Of a stretch of 64,000 nucleotides of DNA, positions 24,252-37,345 are shown piece after piece. Origin of the DNA: Phoronis australis. Lineage: Eukaryota > Phoronida > Phoronidae. The translations under genes and the position numbers were made by a program. The notes beneath the pieces were generated by a model. It did not search any database. It was not told where the DNA came from and saw only the letters and a list, made by a program, of their open reading frames with translations. Location: contig NMRA01000701.1 of NCBI GenBank assembly GCA_002633005.1, positions 76,053 through 140,052 on the forward strand. The letters run 5' to 3'. Numbering within the stretch: position 1 is the first letter of the stretch; every line of letters begins with the position of its first letter.

Positions 24252-24322
24252 GTTCCGTAAACTCACGACTTTCGCGACTTGCTTTCCTGACAACTGAAGA
24301 AACTGGCTACAGTTTACGGAAC
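24252..24322. mobile_element. 71-bp miniature inverted-repeat sequence
   Basis: GTTCCGTAAACT at 24252-24263 and its exact reverse complement AGTTTACGGAAC at 24311-24322 bound a 47-bp interior. No clear target duplication was seen, so it may be a MITE or a chance cruciform. Confidence 0.5.
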
Positions 24323-24323
24323 C

Positions 24324-27300
24324 GCAGCGTTCAAGTATTCACGTGTAACCGGACGGCGCCTCACGTTTGTGTTCTTAATTTATCAAGACAATAAAAAGTA
24401 CACCCTTTCTTCATTGGCAACTACCAGTCACGATACGCGTTATTATATAAGAAAACGAACAAACAACAAGTGGTCGATGTCAGTCTCCATTTCCACACAT
24501 CAGCCTATTTCTGTAAACCTCATTAAATATTCTATTCGTTAGATAACGATTTTTGCGTACATGACTTATGCGTTATCAAAATATCGGATATCATTAACGG
24601 TACAATACAACGCATTATTCAGTGGAACGTTGTTCTAGTTAACTCACATTCACGTTTGTTATAACTGGTAAAGGAAAAACAAACTTAACGAAACATGCAC
24701 GCTGCAGCACTTAGTGTGCACATCTATATTCTGCTGTTTTATTCCATAACAGCACAAATTGGTAGATCTACTATTGCTTAACCCCGCTAAACGATTAAAT
24801 GCACTCCAATCCGGTAACAAATACCTCCTTTTTACGAAATTCACCAAAAGAGCGCCGTGTAATGTCCTGAACGGTCACTGGTGTCAAAACTCTTTAGCCC
24901 AATGTACGAGATAGACAGGTGATGGAGAATTAACGAAGCGACAAATTTGCCGTAAGTGGACATGTCTTTAGAACCCTGATATGCCTGCAGCCGGCATGAC
25001 AGGCCAGCATAATGGAGCAAACAAAATACGTTCGGGGACAGCGTCACGCGGTTATGAGCTCCTGCAGGTGTAAGATCAAGAGTCGAACAATTTACAATTT
25101 ACTGTAAAACCGGCGCGGGAAATTAGAAAACAGTTTGCTATCGGATACCATACACACCCGGCATTGTAGAAGAAGTAAAAATGAGCAGCTGAACTGATCG
25201 GTCACGCGAAAGCAAGTTATGAACTTTGTGCTCCCTATGTCGTTAACGCCGTGATAAATACGCGCCCTGCACTGACGACATATGGAGTAAATGATAACTT
25301 ATGAACACATTAAGTTTATTAACGAAGGTACATAGAGTGATAATTTGACACAGAGGCGTTTAGAGAGTCAAAAGTCGATGTTAAAGATCGTTCAAACAAC
25401 CTTACCAAAGTGATGTTTCAAATCCCTTCTATTCGGCCATATTGGATCTATGTGCGCGGTCACGAATAAATTGGTACAATGTGGCCACCCCGCGTATTGT
25501 TTATGCCTTTATATAAGTCTCGTTAATCGATCTACAGCTGGTCGTAGTGAGCAAGCAGTAACGATTTTTGCTGGCTCGTTCACCTAGCGAAGTATACGCC
25601 CACGACAATAACTACGAGCCTGTTCACGGCTTCATAATGTTCTTGCGACGCTAATCCAGAGGTCTTCGACTTGCGGATCATCTGGACAGCGGGACACTAC
25701 ACGTTTCCCTGGACACAAGTGTCCTTAATTGAATCAGCTTGCCATGACGCACCAGAGTCAGTATTTGGGGAACGAACACTATTGATGCCACAGCTTTGCA
25801 TAATTTATCGCTTTTACGTGGCTAAATAGAAAAGGTCGCGGGCTTGTTTGAATGGACACGGTATATTCAGATCGATATTGCAGGCACAGTCGTTTATGCT
25901 GTCATACACTGCATGCATCTCTCACAGGTGACACAAAAAGAATCTATATCGACTACATTAAGTTTTAGCTTCAAAGATGTCATATAATCAAGACCAAAGT
26001 GTGCGCGCGCATAAATCATAAATTACACGTTTGCCGACCTCTGACGGTAATTCTCAGAGGCTGTCGTCACGTGATATCAGGTTATGCAGTTCAGTTAAAC
26101 AAACATAATTTCAAATACTAGAGAATACATTTGAGCAACAAGTGAATAAAACTAACAATCTACGAGCATAGTCTCAAGACAATGACCACCGTCGCCAAAA
26201 CACAGAAACGTGCTACAGAAATATTTTACTTACTTCGTTTTTATTGGATAATTCTATTTTCAAACATTTCACCGCCTTAATCATTTTGGTCGGCGAAAGT
26301 GCCCAGTAGAATATACCATACCAAAAAGTAAAAATGGCGTTTCGACTGTTAACGACCATTTTCAACCAGCTGACGGTGTTTATAAGCCTTATCTGCTGCC
26401 TCCTTGCAGTTTGAAGCAACTAGCGGATAAATTATTGCGAAAGTGATAAATTAAGATTAAACCTGAAAGTAGGAATAGAATTTGAAAATACTGCATTATT
26501 TGTTTACCAAGCAGGTAGATGATTATACAGGATTTTAAAGCGAAACGTAACTCGAAGTAATTGTACATGTATAGGCGAAATGTTCTAGAGGCCTTGACAT
26601 AGCAAACTTATTTCAAACCGTTTGAGATCCTCTTTGCATCTTGAACGCCAAGCTGATATGACACAGAGTCTGCTAGCAGTCGTTTTTGAGTAACAGTACT
26701 AAGAAAAACCTTGATGTGATAAATTTCATGTAAGCCTGCAGTCTCGATGATTACGCGAAATGAAACCAATCCGAGAAAACGTTCAAGTGCTATAGAGCTG
26801 ACAAGAAAAGGTAACGAGAGAATTACTTGCAGATAACATCGACTTTCCATAACCGTATGGTCAGTGTCCGATAATCAGAATTTAAACTTGCTGTCACTGA
26901 CATCCGTAGACTTGTGTTTCATTAGGCTGGAGAGTGATTTATTTTATTCAAGAATCAACTTAGCAATAATCGACTGCAATTTAAGATTCTTCAAAACACG
27001 TGGCGAACACAGAGCATGTCTAAACACGACAGTTTTCAAGTGGCCAATAAAAAGGTGAAATTAAGAATTTGGAAACGGAAGACAAAATGTCTCTTTAAGC
27101 ATTGCTGAAATTTGAAGGATAGCCAACATATTTGAAATAACAGGAAGTCCGTCTAAGGAAAAACTTTAAGCCTTGTCCAAATACTGCAATTAGTCGTATA
27201 CGACTTTGAATCAACTTCGTGTACAACCATCGGATTGTGTAAATCGTTCAGAAGTTGCACACGATTTTCCCGAAATGAACAAAACTTAAAGTAAAATCGG

Positions 27301-28953
27301 ACATGTTTTTTCAACCTACAAGTTGTTGAAGACGTTTTACTAGGTCGACGAGTTGTGTCGGAACAGACGGGTAAGTCAGATACGATTATCGTATATGAGT
27401 ATTGGCTTAGTTTGTAGAACGAGCTCACTACTCTCGGAATGACAGTAGGATACAAACCAAGACGAATTCACCATATTGTGCCTGGGTGTGGCGCAAATGC
27501 ATCATGAAAACGAATTTCCCATCTGGTTCTCTAACAATGCATGTCGAAAATAAAGGCATCGGCGATGCTAGATTACAAAAATCGCATATAGAAATGGTTT
27601 CACTTACTCACGAGTGGTTCTACTTACGACTCATAAGTGATCTAAAACTCAAATGCCGATTTAGGTGAGAAATACACTGCGTTACGTAAGATGAGGTTAA
27701 TTAGATCGCGGGCCATTATCACAGTTCGTTATCAACCGCAAACAGGTTGTAAAATTGCAATCACATAACACTGCAACCTCAGGTGACGAGGAAACAGGCT
27801 AGCAACTGACACGATTCTATGAGTGTTTGTTTGTAAGACGACATCTGTACCTTTAATTAAATTGCTGCTGCAACAAGAGTGAATTCACATTGTGTGTTAA
27901 ATACAGTTTCTTTCATCTCCATCTGGATTTCAGCTGTTTTAACGCATATTAGCTGACTTGAAAGAGATTTTGTGACTGTCCTCGAAATTCATCAATATCT
28001 CAGAAAATGACTTCTACGCATAGCTTTATCAATCACCTCGACAAGGTCAAGAAAAATCCTAGAGAAAGTCATTTGAACAGGTCTTGGTATAATTTTGACT
28101 ACTTGAATTTAAGAATACAGACATGATATTTTTTGTGTCAATCAAATTGGAAGTCCGAATGACTAATTGAGCGACATCTTGTTCATTTGCATTTTTTACT
28201 TTCCATAAAATTAAGACTCGGTGACATTCTAGTTTATAACGTGCAACATCAAATATCAAGCTTCTATGTTTATTCAATTCGTTTCAGAAAGCGTGCTTAC
28301 GTTGAAAAACGTTAATCGGGAGCAGGTTTTGTGTATTGCGTTAAAACACGTTGATGACGTTTTTAAATGAAATAAAGCCAAAAGCATTTTAAGATTTTGT
28401 ATAACCTTAACGTCAAGGCTATGTATTTAGCCACATGTCAACAACACTCTTAGATTTTAACTCTGTGAAATACATGTTTTGTGAAAGCAGACGGCTTGTA
28501 GAATTTGATTTTGGCAGGTTTCCAATTCGTCATTTAGTGGACCACGTGACCATGCCTTCTTGGTAACATTTAGGAAAAACGAAAGCTACGTTGACAGCAA
28601 ACCAACGGTATCAGTAATATGATCAAATATTATCTGATAAATTTTAAGGATGAAATCTCAAGCACTCTGCTACAGTTTTCTAAAATATCAGTTCATTTTC
28701 GTTCTCCAAACTATTTTCATGACAATTATAAAAGTAACACTTTCGACAGCCCCTCATGCAAAAGTGAGACACTTTTAAAAACGATTCCATAAAGCTTGTT
28801 GGAGAAGAGTGAATTAAGCTTAGTATCTCAGTTTCATGTGAGTTTGATCGGCCATTGCTGAGACATGATGATCCAAAATTGGCCAAATTTTTAATTTTTC
28901 TCGGATTCGACTGTAAATAAAAAGGTCTTCGTTAATCTTTCAAATCCTGAATT
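24324..28953. other. No recognised gene
   Basis: Short open frames such as 24841-25047, 26608-26850 and 27153-27455 (all minus) show no recognisable motif. I found no tRNA, rRNA or repeat array. Confidence 0.45.
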
Positions 28954-29469
28954 ATGGGACGTCAAGGGCCTATGCAGGAATGCTTATTTCTTCACTTCTC
29001 TGCGGTGTGTTGTGTAAAGGTGGTGCACTCAGGTTTCACCTTGCAACGCTTCCTCATTAACATCGACATTCAAATTCGATACAATTACCTTACATTGATC
29101 GAAATGTGCCGAAAGGTAAATCGAACAACGGAGGCTCCCCAATCAGTTTTGAGGGAGGTTGGCAATGGAGAAAGAGAGCTTAGTTGTGCATATGTCGAAC
29201 TAAATGATGAAGAAAACTGTGAGTCAGCGGAAGAGGTGAAAAAACGAACTCTGGTCCGGACACGCATTCATGTAACAGGTCAATTATGGTCCACCTGTTT
29301 AGGGGAGGAAGAAATGCTGTTCATTTTTTCCATCTTACTGTTCAAAATGTTTAAAATTTCATCATGCAGGATGTACGACATGACTCAAAACTTGATAAAA
29401 AGCAAACAAAAACGTTTTCGAGTTATTCATTTTAATTCGTATACTTTTGATTCTCCAAAAAGCCCGTAA
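28954..29469 (+). CDS. Hypothetical 171-residue open frame, possibly containing an exon
   Basis: The frame starts with a real ATG and is the second-longest single non-repeat frame in the window. Residues about 50-105 are hydrophilic and varied (IEMCRKVNRTTEAP, CAYVELNDEEN) and look more protein-like than the ends. ACTGTGAGTCAGC near 29217 could be a splice donor inside it. I recognise no family, and the A+T-rich ends argue that at most the middle is coding. Confidence 0.25.
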   Translation: MGRQGPMQECLFLHFSAVCCVKVVHSGFTLQRFLINIDIQIRYNYLTLIEMCRKVNRTTEAPQSVLREVGNGERELSCAYVELNDEENCESAEEVKKRTLVRTRIHVTGQLWSTCLGEEEMLFIFSILLFKMFKISSCRMYDMTQNLIKSKQKRFRVIHFNSYTFDSPKSP

Positions 29470-31222
29470 ATCTTAGTCCATTTTTCAAAAGCGCCCTCTA
29501 TGTTCTAAAAACTTCCTCGACTCTTGCTAAACCCCCAATAAAATAGTTGCAAGCATAAATCCATTACACATCTTTTTGTATTTCTACTTTGCCGGCGTAA
29601 TTTCGCTTATACCTCAAAAGATACCAATAACTTAAAAGAAAAACCCTGCACGGACCTACGTTTTGTAGCTCTTGTCAAAGCCAATTGCGTTTACCTGTAG
29701 GAGTTTATCCTCTCCAACAATAACCCTCAACATACGATTTCGGGCGCAAAACCGATGCTCTCCCTTTTACGTTACAATGCCAGCTACGATAGTACGACAG
29801 AGCTCCATCAATTAAACATTGTTAGCACCTAAACAACAAAAAACGACCTCGAATACGCATCAAACATACTTTAGTAACACTTAGTATATTATGACTGAAA
29901 CTAGGTCATCGCTTAAATATCTTAATAACTTTAGATGGATTAGCAATTAATTATTTAACTGATAAACTATTTAATGCATTGTTGATGAGTTGACAAATAT
30001 TTTCCTAAACATTAGGTCACTTTCAAATTCAATATTACACCGTAGTCATCTTGTTTTTATTGACAATTTTGGTCTCAGATGACGCGTAAGAGACTAATAA
30101 CACTTGTTGTTACTATCAATGAAACAGGAAACTGTTTAATTGGTTCCCTGACACGACTAACACAGTTTGATGTTATGAACAATCACCACATGCTGTGTAC
30201 GCATTAACCCCACCTGCCAGTGATGAACGAGACGTGAGATTAAAGCAAAGACGTATCTTTTTCCAGCTGAAACGTTATTAGAGGATTGATTTCATTAAGT
30301 AACTTTTGTATGTAAGCGCGAAATTAATGACGGACTTTACCTTTTGAAGATTTTTAGGCAATTCAGGTAATTTTACCAAGTTAAGACATTTTGAACCTTT
30401 TTAAGCGATTTCCTTCAAAATGAAATTACAATTCCTTAAACAGGAAGTGTGACGCATTGAGCAAGCTGCGAAAATGTCAGACAGTGCGAGTAAGCCGTGT
30501 TCTCACACTTTACCGCTCTGATAACTGCATCTGCTCAAATATGTAGCTAGGCCTAAGTGTATGACAATTTGTCAAATTTGATTTTATGCCAGGAACAGGT
30601 AATAATCCAAGTACAGTGACACCCGGTGTTTGCTTTGTCAGACATGCAGACGATTTCGATCAGACGAACTGTAATTTTCCTTTTCATAAAAATCGACCAA
30701 AATATTAAAACATCATATCAGAGAAAATAGAATAGTAATGAAAAGTGATGAAGAACCCCTTCAAAAACAGTATTCCTCTTTAAAGGGCAGCACACGCTCG
30801 TGGTGAGTAAGGAGACAACTACACAACAATCGGCGAAATCACGATTGATTCCCCTTTTTGAGGAGTAAACAAATGCGGAAAACGGATACAATGAGATGCG
30901 AAAAATTAAAACAAATGTCCATGAAATCTGGTATGAAGTTAATACTCAATGACAGAACTTCAATGCTAAGGCGATTTAATATTATTTAATTATTAGTGAT
31001 GGACGAACATGTACAAGACAACAGTTATGAGGGTCACCAAAATGCACCTTGAACCGGTCACGTACGTTAAATAACATTAGAAAAGAAGAATTCTTTATTT
31101 TAGAAACCCAAATTGGTTAGCTTAGTGTATAAACTCAATGACACTTAGTGAAATATCAGGGTTATCGATCACAAAATAAGAATGTTACTACATATTTAAA
31201 CTTCCCGACATCGCAATATTTA
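29470..31222. other. No recognised gene; diverged dispersed repeat near 30390-30470
   Basis: Bases about 30387-30474 align loosely with 44957-45052, sharing CATTTTGAA..TTTTTA, TTCCTTAAACAG and TGAGCAAGCT. This suggests two old copies of an unnamed transposable element. Nothing else is visible. Confidence 0.4.
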
Positions 31223-31402
31223 GCGATCGAGACAAAACAAAACTAAATGATGAAAAGCCGAAGGCCAGAAGTTAACATCTTCCCGAAGCTCAGCATAGCC
31301 ACTGCTTTCGTAAACCCACCCTAAGCGACGCCACCAAGCCACCAATGCCGCCTGCAAAGTTGGCGTCCCATCACTACCAGAGAGAGGGGAGCCCCGGCCC
31401 AT
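31223..31402 (-). CDS. Hypothetical small open frame in a locally G+C-rich patch
   Basis: The frame has a true ATG at 31402 and 60 codons. Its composition (MGRGSPLSGSDGTPTLQAAL, WWRRLGWVYESSGYAELRED) is richer in G+C than its surroundings. I recognise no family. The opposite strand is also locally proline-rich, so the coding strand is uncertain. Confidence 0.2.
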
Positions 31403-31682
31403 AAAAATTTAGTCCAGAGTTACACTGGAAAGTGACGCGTGGTGAAATTGTAATTTGGATAATAAATATTGACAAAATATTTTGATAGATTTTGAACAAT
31501 ATGGCCTTTCTTTCCTTTATTTATCCAAAAAAGTTCCGTTAAAACGAGTTAAGCTTATTCCATGCAAGTGAATGAAGACTGGAAACTGATAAGGACACCG
31601 GAGTGTTTTCATTGTTCACGGGAAATGATATTGCACGTAGGAGAAATCACTGACGTAAGGCTAAATAGCGTGTGGTGGCCTT

Positions 31683-32489
31683 TTACACGCTTACAGTTTC
31701 CTTTTTCTGGTGTTTAGACAGTTGTACCCGCATCCTGTCAGCTCTAGCTATCATCATGGACAGCGAAATGCATGACTCGTTTTCAGTACAAGGTGGTGCC
31801 GATGATACAACTGTTTTCTCGGTTATTCTCTGAGTTAGAAGAGAAAGTTGTGATGTAATCCGCAAGGCTATATTTACACGCTTGCCGAGAATGACCGTTG
31901 AAGATGATGTTCGTGAAGTCCAACGTTTTGTAGTCTTGCGGCCCTGGTTTCGACGGGACAATTGGACCGGAATGTTCACAATATAGGAGAAAGCCACTTC
32001 TGTTCCATAATATGGTTTTCTCGCAAAGGTATCGAGAAGGATTACTGTAGGGACACCTTGTATGTCCAAAGAGATCACACTCACAAAACATCTTATACTT
32101 GTACAGGTGGGTTGTTGCTTATCAAGCGCAAAGAATCGCTATCAGTCACGCTTCAGAACTTCATTCGACAAATTTCCTGTTGATTTTCAAGTTCTGAAAG
32201 GACACCCTAATATAAAAGAATATGTCATTTCAAAAAACAGAGCGGCAACTAATGCACCATTCACGACCCTCTCCATTACAGGACCCTCACCCAACTGATT
32301 TAAAATTTCAGAAACAGGTAAAAAGCTGCCGTTGGTTACGTGAAACATAAGCAAGGGTTCATACTTTTGTTTATGCCATTCATGTACGCGTTGAATCATT
32401 CGAGTGTAATATGGCCATGTGATATTTTTTATCGTATTCACCTCCCGCACTACTTCAATAGTGACCTCTGACAAGGAAAGGTAGGTCAA
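31683..32489 (-). CDS. Cluster of unrecognised minus-strand frames, possible exons of one gene
   Basis: Two frames in series on the minus strand, 32489-32187 (100 codons) and 32084-31683 (133 codons), with a third alternative at 32091-31783, could be exons of one gene. The upstream one has an N-glycosylation-like NGS and a hydrophobic stretch (VVNGALVAALFFEMTYSFIL). The downstream one is Ser/Thr/Arg-rich, as in a cytoplasmic tail. I could not place convincing donor and acceptor sites and recognise no family. Confidence 0.2.
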
Positions 32490-34962
32490 GGTCTACTCGA
32501 CGTCGTTAGCCGGTTCGATCATCAAGCCTTTCGAAAATAATTTGAAGTAATACAATTGCAGCAGTATAAATAAAACTCAACAAGCAACCAGGTCCCAAAC
32601 GCAACATCTGGTACAAAACTATTAATTATAAGATGCTTCTGTCTCACTTTTCAATTGCTAAATATTAGACGACCTAGAGAATCGATCAAGACGCTAAATA
32701 TTATATCGTCTGCAAATCTGGCGCCGATTCCTCGGTAAATACTATATCAAATATTGTTGTTACCTAACTATTTTCAGGAAATGTTACAAGTTCAATGCAC
32801 AATTACCGTTTTTTTCATATTTGTTATCTCTTTTCAAGTAATAAATCGCTACATTTAATCTTGTTTCTTTTACTAGAGAAACCTTGTAATCTAACGCCTA
32901 AGTTCATACATATAGGATGTGATCCGCCACGTGACCAGTCTGAGTGAAGTATTATTGGAAGAACTTAGACGTTATCCCAATATTCAGATGCACAGGAGAT
33001 TTCGAGAAATATTCTACAAATGTTGTGGTTTTGGATTTAGAAGTCTGAATAAATTTTATCTGAAACATTTGTGAATATCAGGTTTTCTCGGTCTGTGTGG
33101 AAGCACTACGTGATAAAGCGTCGGTTGAAAAATTGGGTACACGCTAATAAAATAGGCTCCCGAAACGCGCATCCGGCATTTTTTGCGCCATTAAACTCGT
33201 GAAACTCGAAGTGGTCATGGCAATAAATATCGTTAGCTCCAAGTAGAATGGATAGAAGATCATTGGCAAATAATTAGTAAGTTAACATTTCTAGCACCGC
33301 TGCCTGATCTCGCTTTGCTGTTCTTGACGTCAAGGGCATACATGTGGCAATTGAACATATTTTGACAGATCGATTCTTTCAACTTGCAAGTTAACACGTA
33401 CCACCTTATGCCGTGTTTTGACAAGTTCAAACACTGCAGTGACTGCGACTAGAGTTGCAGCTTGCACGAATTTCACTGTAAAACGACATATCTGCCAAAT
33501 GATTTGGACGGAACCATTTGCCACCACATAGCAGCTCGGGATGCTACTAGACACTTAAACCATTCTTCAGCAAAGCCTGTTATATCCCACGGTGACAGAT
33601 GCTTCATAACAAGCAACATTTATTTCTAAAATGTATTCATACGCCAACCACGCTCAGCTGGGGTATCTCATTTGGTTATGAAACTCGGAGTAATAGTATA
33701 GACTCAGACTGACTTAAAATGGTGTCAGAACTAATTGCACATGGTATGCATCAACTCCTCCATCATAGCTAAAAAGGTTATTTGTGTAGCGGTGTGATAA
33801 TTGGGCAACTTGTAATTTAATCGTATGGATTATCCTGGGACCTGGGTTCCTAAAAGTCAGCTGCCACATAATTGTTACGAACAGTGGCATACTGTAGTGT
33901 AAAGAATTTTCATCGATGGAAGCAAAATAACAGCTTTGCAATTTTCGAACTAATTTAATTGTTTTCTAAAATTGTTAATCATGAATCGAAGTCTAAGACG
34001 ACAAAACAAAATTATAAAGTCAATAATTCAAAATTTAGTGTCAATACAGTTTCCGATCGTGGAAGACACCTTTTCGTAGAAAAACTTATAGTGCAAACGT
34101 TACTGAGTGGAACTTCATGTGTTGGCATTTTACATGTACATGTATGGAATAACCCAGCGTTGTTCACGCCGCCTCCTAGCGTCAAAAACTTTGTCCAATA
34201 CTGCTATGCTTTTTAAACGTGTTTACTGACGTTACCAAGCTAAACTGACATCATTTCTTGTAAAATTATTTTCATTCCGTGATCTACGGGCACCGATAGT
34301 GGGTAATGCTTGATTAATTTAGCTAAGCCAACCGGATAAGATATCTGGTTGGTTTTCGACAACTTCCGGTTAACGTTTCGTGCAAAACTAGCACGTCTCT
34401 AAGCGCTATTAAGCAGAGATTATTGATTTTCTTGTTTCTTTGCAACCACTTGTTGTAGCTAATTTTCCCAACCTGTAGATGGGCCGAGTTATGTAATCTC
34501 CCAGGCGTAACTTGTGTTTTTGTGTACAAGAGTGTTCCCGCTTAAATTGTAAGTACGTGAAGTTCTTGGCGGAACTTGCAGAGTCTGGTGCATCGACGAA
34601 ACTTTCCACCAAACGTTTTTAAATTCACGCAACGTGTGGTGGTGATCATTGAGAAATATGGCGGAGATTATTGCGTAGTGACTGCCCCAGTGCTAGGAGA
34701 CCCAAAACCTAAGATTCCTATAGCTCCAATTTTCCAAAGAAAGACAAGTAAACACATTTTTCATGCAATGAGTCATTCTTCGTTGCCAAATGTGAGACAG
34801 CGACAATAATCTCTATCAACTTTCCAATCATTCGATTGAAGACCTCGATTTACCTCAAGTCAGGAAAAGAATGGCAGTGATTCGCCAGCGATCCGCTAAA
34901 TCGGGTTAAAGCCCACTACCTTAAATGGAACTTAGGTACATCCATACGGCATTTGGACCACG
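32490..34962. other. No recognised gene
   Basis: Frames at 33330-33554, 33714-33941 and 34323-34612 (minus), and 33959-34216 and 34576-34809 (plus), have no recognisable motif. A TACATGTACATGTA word occurs at 34131-34144. Confidence 0.45.
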
Positions 34963-35190
34963 GTCTGCGTACTCCGATAAGTCGCATATGAAAAATCATA
35001 CAAGAAGTATCGGAGTGTGTACATAGATATTCAAGTTGGCCGTGCTCTACATGTATTTCAACTGATACAAGTCGCAGTATACGATTTTTAGCTACACAAA
35101 CTGAGTAAAATTGAATGAGAAGACCCGTCTACACACTCCGAATTATCATTTCAAGAAAAGTCGGGGTGTGTACACAGGGATTTAGGTGTC
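34963..35190. repeat. Two related imperfect palindromes, ~160 bp apart
   Basis: Unit 1 (34963-35036) has GTCTGCGTACTCCGATA inverted as TATCGGAGTGTGTAC around a 28-base loop. Unit 2 (35127-35190) has GTCTACACACTCCGA inverted as TCGGGGTGTGTACAC around a shorter loop. Both are followed by a similar GATATT/GATTTA word. The pair looks like the two ends, or two copies, of a foldback element. Confidence 0.65.
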
Positions 35191-36210
35191 TTGTGAATAA
35201 GTAAGATTACCCATTCGTCAGTTGGCACGTGCGCACAGCGTGATTCTACTGTGTCACGTGATCAGTCACCTGCTGGTGTATACCGTTCGGCTGACTACAG
35301 CACTGGCCACCGAGACCTCGGTGATCCCAGAATAACATTCCAAACATCAATCATTGTTACCTTTAACACGATGTTCGTGGTAGCACACGACAATTACTAC
35401 ACCAGCAGTACATCGCCTTGAACACTCGATCATATCTTTGAAGTATTCATCACGCTGGTGCAGATTCTTACGCCGTGAAAATGTGTTCGTTTGTAGAGCG
35501 AAAGGAAGCAATTCAGACAACAGTTGTCGGAGGTTAACTCGAAGCTATAGTCACGCCCCGTCTAACGTCTCTCTGATGATGTCACCCTTCTTAAGTTAAA
35601 CTGAAGCGGTTACGTACTGTGATTTCGTTTGTGGTCGATAAATCCTCTTGGAAACGAGAGTTGTATTAAATCTGTAACCTTGAGCATTCTTTAAAAAAAG
35701 CACCTGTTTGATTATTGATAATAAAGCTACACTGTTACACCAACATCTGTTTTTTTAATAGTACGTTTTTAAATGACTGCGCCAATAAACAGTACGATTT
35801 TCATTACATTTAAACGTACATGTATATGGGGAAATTATTATCATTATCATTATTATTTGTTATTATTATTATAATTATCATTATCATTATCATAAGACCT
35901 CCTCAAGTGAGAGCTGCATATAGTACAATAAATAACAGACAACGGACAAATCAAAATCAAAATTAAATTAAAATGCTCTGGCCAGAAGTCTCAAAAAACA
36001 AAACCGACTAGAGGCTACGGGAAGGAGGAGCCTGTGAGAATCCACAATAGCATTATTACACGCACGTGACCTTGCAAAGAGTTCGGAGAGAAATTTCAAG
36101 TTCCTTTCTGGTCCCGTGCACACAGTCAGACTTTTCGGTTAGCAATAGCTGACTTTCAAATACCTGTGTCATATTGAAATTCACTAACCCGCCAAACGGC
36201 AACCCGCCTC
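35191..36210. other. No recognised gene; simple-repeat tract inside
   Basis: Apart from the ATT/ATC tract at 35834-35893, I see nothing that I can name here. Confidence 0.5.
35834..35893. repeat. ATT/ATC trinucleotide-type microsatellite
   Basis: Imperfect runs of ATTATT, ATTATC and TTATCA follow one another for about 60 bases. Confidence 0.9.
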
Positions 36211-36346
36211 CCGTTCAGTAACGCTAGGACCTCGCTTGAAAGCAAGACGTCGCAATATAACGTGAGACATCGCCGTGTATTTTTAATGAGAGCACGTGAC
36301 GTTGACTAGATTTTAGCCTAGTGGTAGGTCCTAGCGTTACTGAATG
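36211..36346 (+). mobile_element. MITE family A, copy 3 (best TIRs)
   Basis: It begins TTCAGTAACGCTAGGACCT and ends with the exact reverse complement AGGTCCTAGCGTTACTGAA. The interior matches the copies at 8.1, 14.2 and 63.8 kb (GTGTATTTTTAATGAGAGCA, CACGTGA). The flanks CCGCCT and ACGCCTA are also shared with copy 2. It has no coding capacity. Confidence 0.85.
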
Positions 36347-37112
36347 TACGCCTAGTCTTTGGTGGACAGGCGTTTAGCCAACTACGAATACGATGTAATG
36401 CGGACCAGAGGTTCAATACATGTATACCGGTATGAACACCTGTCCTGCTATATAATGCCTGCAAATTTCCACTGATTTGCGGTAAGATGTACCAATGCCT
36501 TTCACAAAAAGGCAAACCTCTTGAAATATCAATAAAGAGCAAGGATGTCATGCTCCCTACATTTCCTACTGCAAAGATGTTTCATTGACAAAGCGAGTGG
36601 TTACCGTTGATAAAACGGAGAATTTCTATCCCAGCCGTTGTCATAAAGCTACAGTAAAGACAAATATGTGAACTTTAACTTATCAAACAATGGAATGGAT
36701 TGGCAGTGGAATTTATTCCTCCGTTTTCATACTAATGAACCACAAAATCTGAATCGGGATCCTCAGTTGGGAGTCACTTACTTGCTCTCGTTACGCTAGA
36801 GAGCGCCAATCTTGTTACAGAAATCGTGAGTTCTGCCAAGTCGTACTTCAAGGGATATAGAAATCATGGTGCCTAGTCCGCACAATGTTTGTTTTCATAT
36901 TCTGAAACAGAGCATAATTCTTGTTTCATTTCTTTCTTCTCTCTCTTCTTTACATTTTACACTCGAAGTTGAGTATTCCGAAGTGGTTCTCATTCATTAC
37001 ATACAGTCATTCACTCTCTAGTAAAACCGAGCTCAGAGAGTAGGAGACACTTTTGAGCGGTGTTCGATTGTCTGACAAGAAAGCCAGGGTTCCAACTCGG
37101 GTCTCCCAAATG
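36347..37112. other. No recognised gene
   Basis: Only short frames without motifs are present. A pyrimidine-rich TTCTTTCTTCTCTCTCTTCT tract occurs near 36930-36950. Confidence 0.5.
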
Positions 37113-37345
37113 TATGCGCGCACCCAGCCTAAAATATAGGGGGGCTCGAATTTTTCGGTATGCCGACCTTTTACTGATAAAAATCAACGAGATTAAGGCC
37201 TACAAATTGTGCATCTGCGCAGAATTCCTGTGGACTTTGTGGACTTTTGTCTCGTTTACTCGGATTTTTTGTTTCGCTGAGGCGGACCTTTTAGCCCAAT
37301 TCGCCGAATTGGGAGGCTCGTTCGAGTCTCCAGGCATAAGACATA
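37113..37345 (-). mobile_element. MITE family B, diverged copy
   Basis: TATGCGCGCACCCAGCCTA at 37113 matches the end of the element at 49195-49414 read in reverse. Similarity continues through GGGGGGCTCGAATTTTT, GACTTTTGTCTCGTTTACTC and GAGGCGGACCTTTT. The far CTGGGTGCGCGCATG end is not recognisable here, so the copy is truncated or decayed on its right side. Confidence 0.75.

Noticed and set aside
37070..37112. tRNA B-box-like GGGTTCCAACTCGG
   Set aside because: I could not fold an acceptor stem, A box or anticodon arm around it.
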